Assembly (NCBI RefSeq): GCF_014490445.1
Contig: NZ_JACTUZ010000010.1
Coordinates: 1 to 64,000 of the forward strand
Length of the DNA stretch: 64,000 nt
Source: Pseudoroseomonas ludipueritiae
GTDB taxonomy: Bacteria; Pseudomonadota; Alphaproteobacteria; Acetobacterales; Acetobacteraceae
Direction of reading: 5' to 3'
Shown: positions 7,677-15,961 of the stretch, piece by piece
Position numbering within the stretch: the stretch's first letter is position 1
Layout: each line of letters begins with the position of its first letter
Program-made: the position numbers and the translations under genes
The notes under the pieces: model-generated
Told to the model about the DNA's origin: nothing
The model's database searches: none
The model's input: the letters and a program-made list of their open reading frames with translations, nothing else

Positions 7677-10124
7677 TCAGGGGGCTCCCGCGCCCGTCAG
7701 GTGGCAGATCTTCGTGGTGCCGCCATCGGGCGAATAGACCAGCAGCGAGGCGACGCCGCCGGCGCGGATCTTGGTGAAGCCATCGGCATTGGTGGGCGCC
7801 GTGTTGACGGTGAAGCCGGAGAGCGAAAGCGCGAGATCCGTGCCCATGCGATTGACCAGGGTGCAGGAGAAGCCATCACCCGCATTGGCCCAGCTCAGTG
7901 ACAGCGTGGTGCCGGCATTCGCGATCAGCATCCGGCCGTTATGCAGCGCATGCGTCAGCGTGGTGGCGGCGGAAAGCAGCACAGTGGCCAGTCGGCGCTC
8001 GGTGAACTGGCCGTCCACATAGCGCTTGGTGGCGGCGTGCGAGTTGGCCACCGGGTCCCCGGGCAGCACCAAAGGCCCCGTCAGCGTCGCGGTGCCGGTG
8101 GAGGAGATGCGGAAGCGCTCCGCCACCGTGCCGCCCGCCCGGGTCTCGAAGACCAGTGCGCCGGCCTCGCTGCCATTCGTTACCGTCTCCGCCACGGCGG
8201 CGAGACGGGCGAAGGTCTGCTCGGCGGCGGCGCTGTTGTTGCCATTGGCTTCCAGCACCGCGATGCGGTCATTGGCCAGCGGGCTGGCGGAAAGGCGGCG
8301 CAGCCGCAGCGTCTGCGGCTGCGTCATGCCGGCGCCGCCCAGGCTCAGCGCCGCGTTCGGGTTGTTGCCGGCCTCGCCGGCGAAGTTCACATCGGCGCCG
8401 GAGAGGGTGAAGCTCGCCGCGGGCTTGTCCGCGGCATCCAGCAGCCGAAGCTGCGCGCCGCTGCTGCCACGCTTGTGAATATTCACCGCGCCATCGGCAT
8501 CGGCGGAAAGCCGTGTCTCGATGGCGGCGGTGTCGGAGACCGAGGCGATCTCCACCCGCCCCGCCGCGATGCGGTTGGTGCTTTCGCTGGTGGCGCGGTT
8601 GGCCGCGAGGCTGATGCGCCGCATTGCCGCCGGGCTGTCGGCGGTGAAGGTCACGGGGCGAATGTCGCAGCCGGTGACAATGACATTGCCCGCCGCTTCC
8701 GCCAGATGGATGGCGGCGATGGTCTGGTTGCCCGTGCCAGGACCGCCGGTGAAGTCGCAGCCCACAAAGGAAACCTGCCCGTCCAGTACCTCTGCAATGC
8801 GGCGCGCGCCGCCGGTCACATCGACGCCGATGATCTCGTGCTGCTCCGTGCCCGTGGCCGAGACCTGCACGGAGACCCCCTTGGAGGAGAGGAAGCCGCC
8901 GATGAACTTGTTGCGCTGCGTGGTGCCACTGAGCCGGATGCCGATGGTGGTGGGGTCCGCCGCGTCCACCCAGCCATCGACGCCGATATTGGAGAAGGTG
9001 CAGGCATGCACATCGCCGTAGATGTCGAAGCCGACATCATGGCCGTATTCGAAGCAGTTCTGGAAGGAGGCCATGTCGGCGCTGGTGATGGCGAAGGCTG
9101 TGCCCAGGCGCCGGTTCGGCTGGATATAGGCGGCGCCGCCGGAGTTCCAGCCGGCGGCATAGGTGGAGCCGTCGAGGTCGACGCAGGTGGGGTCCACCAC
9201 CGTGACCGTCCAGCGGCCGTAGAGGCCGGGGCAGCCGCTGGTGCGCACCTCGGAGATGTTCATCACCTCGCCGGTCCTGAGGCTATGCTCGCCGGCCAGC
9301 GCGACGCGGAAGCGCCCGCTGCCGTTGTTGGTGACATTGCTGATGGCGACACGCGTGTTGGACCAGGTGCGCCCGGTGGTGACCAGCGGGTGCCAGTTCA
9401 CCTCGCTGATGCGGCAGACATCGAAGGCATTGCCGACGAAAAGCCCGTTGCGCGCATCGCCCAGCACATCCTTCACGCGCAGGCGCGCATTGCCGTGGCT
9501 GTAGATGCCCCAGTTGAAGCCCAGGATCAGCAGCCCCGACAGCGTGGTATCCGCGCCATTGCCGTTGCCGCCCCCGCCGCTGCCATCGCCCACCGTGACG
9601 GCGGTGCCGGCGAAGGCGGCCATGGCATCCAGCCCTTCGCGCAGGTTGGTCGGCACTGTCATGCCCCGGCGCAGCACCGCCAGCCCTTCCAGCCCGCCAT
9701 TGCGCTGCACGCGGATGGTGCGCGCCGGGTCCAGCAGGATGGCGTGGTTGACGCTGGTGAAGTCGCCGCCCTGGCGCCAGCCGCCCGCGCTGGTGCGGCC
9801 GCGCAGGAAGACGCCGTTCTTCACCGTGATATCGCCCGCGGCCACCAGGTAGCGGCGCGGCCCCAGCAGCACCACGCCGCCGCCCTGCGCCGCCGCCGCG
9901 TCGATCGCGCGCTGGAAGGCGGCGGTGTCGTCGGTGACGCCATCGCCCGCCGCGCCGTAGTCACGCACATGCAGCGAGCGGTCGGTCAGCATGGCGCGGC
10001 GCATGGCGGCGATGGTGGTGCGGCGCGTCACCGCCAGGGCGGCGCTGCCCTGCACCAGGGCGGCGATATCGGCATCGGCGAGGGTCGCGGCGGAGGGAAG
10101 TTCAGAGATCTTCGAATTGGCCAT
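7677..10124 (-). CDS. Beta-helix tailspike (pectate-lyase superfamily)
   Basis: An 815-residue protein. The N-terminal 30 residues (MANSKISELPSAATL) look like a phage attachment peptide. Residues about 50-75 hold VRDYGAAGDGVTDDTAAF, the signature of the pectate_lyase_3 right-handed beta-helix found in tailspikes that bind or depolymerise capsule. A long Asn/Gly-rich helix follows to about 480. Near the end, SHAATKRYVDGQF is a motif shared by many phage tail fibres. An AAGGA precedes the ATG. Whether it is enzymatic cannot be read here. Confidence 0.85.
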   Translation of the reverse strand: MANSKISELPSAATLADADIAALVQGSAALAVTRRTTIAAMRRAMLTDRSLHVRDYGAAGDGVTDDTAAFQRAIDAAAAQGGGVVLLGPRRYLVAAGDITVKNGVFLRGRTSAGGWRQGGDFTSVNHAILLDPARTIRVQRNGGLEGLAVLRRGMTVPTNLREGLDAMAAFAGTAVTVGDGSGGGGNGNGADTTLSGLLILGFNWGIYSHGNARLRVKDVLGDARNGLFVGNAFDVCRISEVNWHPLVTTGRTWSNTRVAISNVTNNGSGRFRVALAGEHSLRTGEVMNISEVRTSGCPGLYGRWTVTVVDPTCVDLDGSTYAAGWNSGGAAYIQPNRRLGTAFAITSADMASFQNCFEYGHDVGFDIYGDVHACTFSNIGVDGWVDAADPTTIGIRLSGTTQRNKFIGGFLSSKGVSVQVSATGTEQHEIIGVDVTGGARRIAEVLDGQVSFVGCDFTGGPGTGNQTIAAIHLAEAAGNVIVTGCDIRPVTFTADSPAAMRRISLAANRATSESTNRIAAGRVEIASVSDTAAIETRLSADADGAVNIHKRGSSGAQLRLLDAADKPAASFTLSGADVNFAGEAGNNPNAALSLGGAGMTQPQTLRLRRLSASPLANDRIAVLEANGNNSAAAEQTFARLAAVAETVTNGSEAGALVFETRAGGTVAERFRISSTGTATLTGPLVLPGDPVANSHAATKRYVDGQFTERRLATVLLSAATTLTHALHNGRMLIANAGTTLSLSWANAGDGFSCTLVNRMGTDLALSLSGFTVNTAPTNADGFTKIRAGGVASLLVYSPDGGTTKICHLTGAGAP

Positions 10125-10180
10125 CGGGGCGGGGGTCCTTCAGGTGATGGGGGCGCGCGGGGAGGGGAATGAGGGGCCGC

Positions 10181-10834
10181 TCAGACCAGCAGTTCGCCGC
10201 CGTCCTGCATCAGGATCGTGGCGCCGGCCTCGGTGAGCAGGACGTAAGGCTCGGTCACCACGAAGGAGGTGGAGGTCTGCGTCACCAGCGGTTCATCGGC
10301 ATCCCGCACCACGACGCGGTAGCCGGAGCCCGGCGAGGGCGCCGTGAAAGTGACGGAAGCGGAACCCGAGAGCGCGCTGACGGAGACCGGGCCCGCGACC
10401 ACCGTGCCGCTGCTGTTGACGATGGAGAAAAGCAGCGTGCCGACCGGCCCGGTGACGCGGGCCGAGACGGTGAAGGAGCGCCCGATGTAGAGACCCGCCG
10501 GCACCGGATCGAGCGCCACGGCGCGCGTCTGCACGGTGGCCGCGCCCAGGCTGAACAGGATCTTCAGCGCGGCGCCGGTGCTGATGCGCACCGGCGGCGC
10601 GGTGGCGTCCAGCACCAGGCCGTTGCCCACGGCGCCGTTGCTGCGCACGGGGATGAGGCTGAGCGCATCCGATGTCTGCAGTAGGATCAGGTGGCCCGGC
10701 ATCAGCTTGTCGGCGACCGAGGCGAAATAGCCCGGGGCCAGCACGGCGGCGCGGGTATCGGTGGTGGTGTAGAGCCACATCGTGAAGCCGCCGGCGGAAT
10801 CCAGCGGCGTGAGGTTGCGGGCGTCGAAGGGCAT
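10181..10834 (-). CDS. Phage tail-associated protein with Ig-like C-terminal half
   Basis: A 217-residue protein, first gene of the cassette. Its N-terminal half (FTMWLYTTTDTRAAVLAPGYF, then LMPGHLILLQTS) matches a pattern I know from short tail-associated phage proteins that precede fibre genes. The C-terminal half is rich in Val/Ser/Thr strands resembling an Ig-like domain and ends in a repeated (L/M)xxxGGxLL style motif. A 56-base gap separates it from the tailspike gene. A sigma70-type promoter lies upstream at 10975-11003. Confidence 0.6.
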   Translation of the reverse strand: MPFDARNLTPLDSAGGFTMWLYTTTDTRAAVLAPGYFASVADKLMPGHLILLQTSDALSLIPVRSNGAVGNGLVLDATAPPVRISTGAALKILFSLGAATVQTRAVALDPVPAGLYIGRSFTVSARVTGPVGTLLFSIVNSSGTVVAGPVSVSALSGSASVTFTAPSPGSGYRVVVRDADEPLVTQTSTSFVVTEPYVLLTEAGATILMQDGGELLV

Positions 10835-10974
10835 GCGCGTCTCCTGGGACGGGCTGGCGGAGGGCGCGCGCGGAAAGCCCGCCCGCGGAGGAGGCGGGCA
10901 GGCCGGGCGCGGGCGGATGGGGTGTTGGAAGGGGCCTGATATGGTCAGGGCGCAGCTCGCCCGGTGACGGCTGG

Positions 10975-11003
10975 AATAGAAAGGAATATCAACCGGAAGT
11001 CAA
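10975..11003 (-). promoter_or_regulatory. Sigma70-type promoter for the tail/lysis cassette
   Basis: On the minus strand TTGACT (11003-10998) and TCTATT (10980-10975) are separated by exactly 17 bases. The region is markedly AT-rich compared with its surroundings. Transcription would start near 10968, giving a leader of about 134 bases before the 217-aa gene. There is no palindrome obvious enough to call an operator. Confidence 0.5.
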
Positions 11004-11106
11004 GAAAAAAATCCTATAAATGTGATCGGAAAGCAGGGTGATTGAGCCATGGCACCCTCCGCCGCTAGGCTAGCCGCCTGCTCCCCGCTGTCAGGAAGGG
11101 CCCGAC

Positions 11107-12219
11107 ATGCTCCGTCGTCTGCTTGCCGCCTCGCTTTGTGCCGCCGCCCTCCTGGCCGGAAGCCTGCCGCACCCCGCCGCCGCGCAGTCGGACAAGACGC
11201 TGAATGTCTACAACTGGTCCGACTATATCGATCCCTATGCGGTGTCGAAGTTTGAGCAGGAGACGGGCATCAAGATCCGCTACGATGTCTTCGACAGCCT
11301 GGAGACCCTGGAAGGCAAGCTTTCCGCCGGGCGCTCCGGCTACGACATCGTGGTGCCCACCAGCGAACCCACCTTCGCGCGCCTCGCCAAGGCCGGCGCG
11401 CTTCTGCCACTGGACCGTGGCAAGATTTCCAACTGGGGCAACCAGGACCCGGCGCTGCTGAAGCAGGTGGACAGCAGCGACCCCGGCAACCGCTTCGGCG
11501 CCATCTATCTCTATGGCACCATCGGCCTGGCCATCCGCCCTGACCGCGTGCGCGCCCTGGCGCCCGATGCGCCGCTGGACAGTTTGGACCTGTTGCTGAA
11601 GCCGGAGAATGCACGGCGCCTGGCCGGCTGCGGCATCGCGGTGATGGATTCCGCCATCGATGTGCTGCCGACGGTGCTGCGCTGGCGCGGCCGCGATCCC
11701 AACAGCACCGACACCGCCGACCTGCGCGCGGCGGAAGAAGCGCTGCTGGCCATCCGCCCGCATGTGCGCGCTATCACCGCCAGCAGCAGCATCCTCGATG
11801 CGCTGGCCAATGGCGAATACTGCGTGGCGCTGACCTATTCCGGCGACACCATCCAGGCGCAGGCCCGCGCGCGGGAAGCGAAGCGCGGCGTCGAGATCGG
11901 CTATGTGCAGCCCAAGGAAGGCGCGCAGCTCTGGTTCGACATGCTGGCCATTCCCGCCGATGCACCGAACCCCGAGGCGGCGCATGCCTTCATCAACTTC
12001 CTGCTGCGGCCGGAGGTGATGGCGGGCATCACCAACCACGTGCGCTACCCCAATGCCGTCACCGCCGCCACGCCGATGGTGCGGGAAGACGTGCGCAACG
12101 ACCCCAATATCTACCCGACACCGGAGATGCTGGCGCGCACCTTCACGGTGCAGGCACTGCCGGCCAGCGCCGCGCGCGCCTATGGCCGCAGCTGGAACCG
12201 CTTCAAGGCCGGGCGCTGA
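11107..12219 (+). CDS. Polyamine-type ABC transporter, periplasmic binding protein
   Basis: A 370-residue PotF/PotD-family binding protein. Residues 1-26 are a Sec signal peptide ending AAAQ. The mature protein begins with the family hallmark LNVYNWSDYIDPY and contains YDIVVPTSEPTFARL, as in putrescine and spermidine binding proteins. AGGAAGGG precedes the ATG. It is the first gene of a four-gene plus-strand operon with an ATPase and two permeases, spaced by one base or overlapping. Substrate is inferred to be a polyamine or similar cation. Confidence 0.9.
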   Translation: MLRRLLAASLCAAALLAGSLPHPAAAQSDKTLNVYNWSDYIDPYAVSKFEQETGIKIRYDVFDSLETLEGKLSAGRSGYDIVVPTSEPTFARLAKAGALLPLDRGKISNWGNQDPALLKQVDSSDPGNRFGAIYLYGTIGLAIRPDRVRALAPDAPLDSLDLLLKPENARRLAGCGIAVMDSAIDVLPTVLRWRGRDPNSTDTADLRAAEEALLAIRPHVRAITASSSILDALANGEYCVALTYSGDTIQAQARAREAKRGVEIGYVQPKEGAQLWFDMLAIPADAPNPEAAHAFINFLLRPEVMAGITNHVRYPNAVTAATPMVREDVRNDPNIYPTPEMLARTFTVQALPASAARAYGRSWNRFKAGR

Positions 12220-12220
12220 G

Positions 12221-13270
12221 TTGAGCCTGCTGGAGATCGCCGGGCTTTCGAAGCATTTCGGCGGCACCGCGGCGCTGGAGGCGCTGGACCTGCGTGTGGA
12301 GCCGGGGGAATTCCTGGCGCTGCTGGGCGGTTCCGGCTCCGGCAAGTCCACCCTGCTGCGGCTGGTGGCGGGCTTCGAGCAGCCGGATGCCGGCAGCATC
12401 CGCATGGAGGGGCGCGACCTCGTGCCGGTGCCGCCGCATGCGCGGCCGCTGAACATGATGTTCCAGTCCTATGCGCTGTTTCCGCATCTCTCCGTGCAGG
12501 GGAATGTCGCCTATGGCCTGAAGCGCGATGGCGTTCCGCGCGCCGAGCGTGATGTGCGGGTGGCCGAGGCGCTGGAGATGGTGGGGCTGTCCGGCTTCGC
12601 TTCCCGCATGCCGCACCGGCTTTCCGGTGGCCAGCGGCAGCGCGTGGCCCTAGCGCGGGCGCTTGTGAAGCGTCCGCGCCTCTTGCTGCTGGACGAGCCC
12701 CTGGGCGCGCTGGACGCCAATCTGCGCGAGCGCACCGGCTTTGAGCTACGCGCCCTGCAACGCCGCACCGGCGCCTCCTTCATCATGGTGACGCACGACC
12801 AGAACGAGGCGTTGGCCCTGGCCGACCGCGTGGCGGTGCTGGAGGCCGGGCGGCTGGTGCAGCTTGGCCCGCCGCGCGCCGTCTATGAACGGCCGGCGAC
12901 GCGCTTCGTGGCCAATTTCCTCGGCGCCGCCAATGTGCTGGAGGGGCAGCCGGATGGGGCAGGGGGGCTGGATTGCCCCGGCCTCCGCGCCAGCCTGCGC
13001 CCGGCCGAGCCCATGCCGCCCGGCGCCACGGGCTGCGCCCTGCGGCCCGAGCGCATCCTGGCCCAGCCCGGCGCCAACGGCCCCAATACCGCGCGTGGCG
13101 TGGTGGAGGATGTGGCCTTCCGCGGCGACGACAGCCTGCTGCTGGTGCGCGCCGCCGGCGGCGCCCTGCTGCGCGTCAGCCATGCCGAGGAGGATGGCCC
13201 GCCGCCCCCGCCCGGCACCACTCTGGACCTGCGGTGGGAGGCAGCGGCGCTGGTGCCGCTGGTGGGCTGA
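12221..13270 (+). CDS. Polyamine-type ABC transporter, ATP-binding protein
   Basis: A 349-residue ATPase powering the importer encoded around it. The TTG at 12221, one base after the binding-protein stop, is chosen as start because it gives the normal PotA/PotG N-terminus (LEIAGLSKHFGG). Walker A GGSGSGKS is at about 36-43, the signature is LSGGQRQRVAL and Walker B is LLLLDEPLGALD. The C-terminal 100 residues form the TOBE regulatory domain. Its stop overlaps the next start by one base (TGATG). Confidence 0.9.
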   Translation: MSLLEIAGLSKHFGGTAALEALDLRVEPGEFLALLGGSGSGKSTLLRLVAGFEQPDAGSIRMEGRDLVPVPPHARPLNMMFQSYALFPHLSVQGNVAYGLKRDGVPRAERDVRVAEALEMVGLSGFASRMPHRLSGGQRQRVALARALVKRPRLLLLDEPLGALDANLRERTGFELRALQRRTGASFIMVTHDQNEALALADRVAVLEAGRLVQLGPPRAVYERPATRFVANFLGAANVLEGQPDGAGGLDCPGLRASLRPAEPMPPGATGCALRPERILAQPGANGPNTARGVVEDVAFRGDDSLLLVRAAGGALLRVSHAEEDGPPPPPGTTLDLRWEAAALVPLVG

Positions 13271-14118
13271 TGCGGCGCATTCCGCTACTGGTGCCAACGC
13301 TGTGGCTGCTGGGCTTCGTGGCGCTGCCGCTGCTGGTGGTGCTGGTGCTGGCCATCTCCCAGCCCGGGGACGGGGTGCCGCCCTTTGTGCTGCCCTATTC
13401 CGCCACCGATGGCTGGCAGCCGAACTGGGAACCGCTCGGCCTGCTGGTGCAGGATGACTACTATCTTTCCGCCCTCCTGCAATCGCTGCGGGTGGCGGGC
13501 GGCACGGCGGCGCTCTGCCTGCTGCTGGGCTTCCCCATGGCGCTGGGCATCGCCCGCGCGGCGCCGCGCCGCCGGCCGCTGCTGCTGATGGCGGTGCTGC
13601 TGCCCTTCTGGACCGGCTTCATGCCGCGCATCGGCGCCTGGACGGGCATTTTGCGCGATGAAGGCTGGATCAATGGCCTGCTGCGCGGCCTGGGCTGGAT
13701 CGATGCGCCGCTGCCGCTGCTCTATTCCGACACGGCGATGTTCCTGGGCATGGTGCATGCCTACCTGCCCTTCGCGGTGCTGCCGCTCTACGCCAGCCTC
13801 TCCCGCCTCGACCGCACGCTGGAGGATGCGGCGGCCGATCTCGGCGCCCATCCGGTCACCGTCTTCCTCACCGTCACCCTGCCATTGGCGGCGCCGGGGG
13901 CGGTGGCGGCCTTTCTGCTGGTCTTCATTCCCGCCGCCGGTGAGTACGTCATCCCGGAATTGCTGGGCCCGCCGGAGGCGCTGCTGGTCGGCCGCGTGCT
14001 GTGGCAGGAATTCTTCCAGAACCGTGACTGGCCGGTGGCCGCCGCCCTGGCGGTGGCGCTGCTGCTGGTGCTGATCCTGCCCATACGCCTGTTCCAGCGG
14101 CTGGAGGCGCGGCAATGA
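13270..14118 (+). CDS. Polyamine-type ABC transporter, permease 1 (PotB/PotH-like)
   Basis: A 282-residue inner-membrane permease with six hydrophobic segments. The EAA loop that contacts the ATPase is visible as DAAADLGAHPVTVFLTVTLPL in the fourth cytoplasmic loop. The ATG shares a base with the upstream TGA, and the gene overlaps the second permease by four bases (ATGA), so all four genes are translationally linked. PotH-type length and position. Confidence 0.9.
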   Translation: MRRIPLLVPTLWLLGFVALPLLVVLVLAISQPGDGVPPFVLPYSATDGWQPNWEPLGLLVQDDYYLSALLQSLRVAGGTAALCLLLGFPMALGIARAAPRRRPLLLMAVLLPFWTGFMPRIGAWTGILRDEGWINGLLRGLGWIDAPLPLLYSDTAMFLGMVHAYLPFAVLPLYASLSRLDRTLEDAAADLGAHPVTVFLTVTLPLAAPGAVAAFLLVFIPAAGEYVIPELLGPPEALLVGRVLWQEFFQNRDWPVAAALAVALLLVLILPIRLFQRLEARQ

Positions 14119-14894
14119 CGCGTATCGGCCTCTGGCTCGGCCTCGGCTTCCTGTGGCTGCCGGTGCTGCTGCTGGCGGGCTATGCCTTCAGCGACAGCCG
14201 CGTGCCCTTCCAGTGGGGCGGCTTCTCCTTGCGCTGGTTCGCGGCGCTCGCGGCCAATGACCGGCTGCGGGAGGCCGCCTGGCTGTCCCTGCGCATCGCC
14301 GCCGGCTCCGCCACCCTGGCGGTGCTGCTGGGCGGCGCCACCGGCTGGGTGCTGGCGCGGCGCGGCCCCTTCGCGGGCCGGGCGATCTTCGGCGCCCTGG
14401 CGGGGGCCCCGCTGGTGCTGCCGGAGGTGGTGACGGGCCTTTCCCTGCTGCTGGGCTTCGTGCTGCTGCAGGCCGCCACCGGCTGGCCGGCCGAACGCGG
14501 CGCCACCACCGTGCTGCTGGCCCATGCCACCACGGGCCTCGCCTATGTGGCCGTGGTGGTGCAGGCGCGGCTGGCTGGGATGGATGCCTCGCTGGAGGAT
14601 GCGGCGCGCGACCTCGGCGCCACGCCCTGGGTGGCTTTCCGCACGATCACGCTGCCGTTGATACTGCCGAGCCTGTTGGCGGGCTGGCTGCTGGCCTTTA
14701 CGCTCTCGCTGGATGACGTGGTGGTGGCCAGTTTCGTATCCGGCCCCGCCGGCACCACGCTGCCGATGGTGGTCTTCTCCATGCTGCGGCTGGGAGTGAC
14801 GCCGGAGGTGAATGCGCTGGCTGTGGTCATCCTGGCACTGGCCCTGCTGGTGGCTGGCGTGGCGGGCTGGGCGCTGCGGCGCGTGGAGACGTAA
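14115..14894 (+). CDS. Polyamine-type ABC transporter, permease 2 (PotC/PotI-like)
   Basis: A 259-residue permease with six membrane segments. Its EAA motif is DAARDLGATPWVAFRTITLPL; the following FTLSLDDVVVASFVSG is the usual PotC/PotI sequence. It completes the importer with the genes from 11107. The lipoprotein gene 39 bases downstream may be on the same transcript but has no known part in transport. Confidence 0.9.
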   Translation: MTRIGLWLGLGFLWLPVLLLAGYAFSDSRVPFQWGGFSLRWFAALAANDRLREAAWLSLRIAAGSATLAVLLGGATGWVLARRGPFAGRAIFGALAGAPLVLPEVVTGLSLLLGFVLLQAATGWPAERGATTVLLAHATTGLAYVAVVVQARLAGMDASLEDAARDLGATPWVAFRTITLPLILPSLLAGWLLAFTLSLDDVVVASFVSGPAGTTLPMVVFSMLRLGVTPEVNALAVVILALALLVAGVAGWALRRVET

Positions 14895-14933
14895 GAGGCT
14901 CGCGGAAAGCGGCCGTTTGAAGGGAGAAGGCCA

Positions 14934-15464
14934 TTGGCGGTGGTGAAAGCTGTTCCCGTTCTGCTTTCGGGCCTGCTTCTGCTGGGCGGGTGTCAGTCAT
15001 TGCTGCGGGAAGGCACCGCCGACCTTGCCGGTATCGCCGGCGCCTCACTATCGGAGGCGGTGACGGATAACGGCGCCGTCACCGCGGGCATCGGCCTCGG
15101 CGTCCGCTCCCTGGCCCAGGCCGGGCTGCAATATGCCGAGCGCCGCACCCAGCGTTCCGAGCAGGACACCATCGCCAATGCCGCCGGCCCGCTGGCCATC
15201 GGCAAGGTGGCCGCATGGGAGGTGCGCCACCAGGTGCCGGTGCAGCCCAACCGCCATGGGCAGGTGACGGTGTCGCGCGATATCGGCGGCCTCGGCCTCG
15301 AATGCCGCGAGATCATCTTCTCCGTCGAGAGCAATGTGCAAGAGGTCGATGGCGTGGTGCGGCCGCACAAGGCTTTCTACACCGCCGCCATCTGCCGCAA
15401 TGGCGAGCAATGGAAATGGGCCAGCGCCGAGCCAGCCACGGAGCGGTGGGGAGCCTTGCAGTGA
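14934..15464 (+). CDS. Lipoprotein of unknown function (first of a tandem pair)
   Basis: A 176-residue predicted lipoprotein: hydrophobic leader and lipobox LLGGC with Cys at about residue 20. The TTG at 14934 is preceded by AGGGAGAAGG; a GTG two codons later is an alternative. After the Cys come a Gly/Ala segment, an ERRTQRSEQDTIANAAGPLAIG helix region and a C-terminal domain with two Cys, ending WKWASAEPATERWGALQ. The next gene encodes a paralogue with the same ending; the pair overlap by four bases. Function unknown, probably envelope. Confidence 0.75.
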   Translation: MAVVKAVPVLLSGLLLLGGCQSLLREGTADLAGIAGASLSEAVTDNGAVTAGIGLGVRSLAQAGLQYAERRTQRSEQDTIANAAGPLAIGKVAAWEVRHQVPVQPNRHGQVTVSRDIGGLGLECREIIFSVESNVQEVDGVVRPHKAFYTAAICRNGEQWKWASAEPATERWGALQ

Positions 15465-15961
15465 GCCCCGGCGCGCGGCGGGCCGCCGCCGTGCTGGTGG
15501 TCGCCCTGCCATTGGCGGGTTGCCAGGCGGCGGGCGGCATTGTTGGCGGCATCTCCGGCGCCACGGCCGGCATCGCCACCGGCAATGCGGCGGTGGGCTA
15601 TGCGGTGGGCGTTGGCATCCGCGCAGCCGTCACCGCCACGCTGCAATACGTCTCCCGCCGCATCGCGCGCGGGGAGCAGGACAGCATCGCCGCCACGGCC
15701 GGCGCCATTCCGCTGGGCACGGTCGCCGATTGGAAGGTGGAGCACGCATTGCCCTTCGGCTACGGCGACGCGCAAGGCACCGTGCAGGTGGTGCGGTTGA
15801 TCGACAGCCCGCTGGCGCAATGCCGCGAGGTGGCCATCGGCATCGGTGACGAGCCGGAGGATCGCATCACCATCATCGCCACCGCCTGCCTGCAATCGGA
15901 TGGCCGCTGGAAATGGGCCAGTGCCGAGCCGGCGGTGGAGCGCTGGGGCGTGCTACAGTAG
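15461..15961 (+). CDS. Lipoprotein of unknown function (second of a tandem pair)
   Basis: A 166-residue paralogue of the preceding protein. The GTG at 15461 overlaps the upstream stop (GTGA) and opens a leader with lipobox PLAGC. Shared features are RGEQDSIAATAGAIPLGTVADWKVEHALP, a CREVAIGI strand and the ending [17 protein letters not shown]. The Gly/Ala stretch after the Cys (GGIVGGISGATAGIATG) could insert into or span a membrane. Its last nine bases overlap the 3' end of the convergent ABC ATPase gene. Confidence 0.75.
   Translation: MSPGARRAAAVLVVALPLAGCQAAGGIVGGISGATAGIATGNAAVGYAVGVGIRAAVTATLQYVSRRIARGEQDSIAATAGAIPLGTVADWKVEHALPFGYGDAQGTVQVVRLIDSPLAQCREVAIGIGDEPEDRITIIATACLQSDGRWKWASAEPAVERWGVLQ

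Noticed and set aside
7941-10172. A plus-strand frame of 743 codons
   Set aside because: It is antisense to the beta-helix tailspike, whose protein motifs are unmistakable.
5280-10834. Attachment sites or integrase marking a prophage boundary
   Set aside because: No integrase, no direct repeat around the cassette and no tRNA at either end were seen; the nearest tRNA is 5 kb away.
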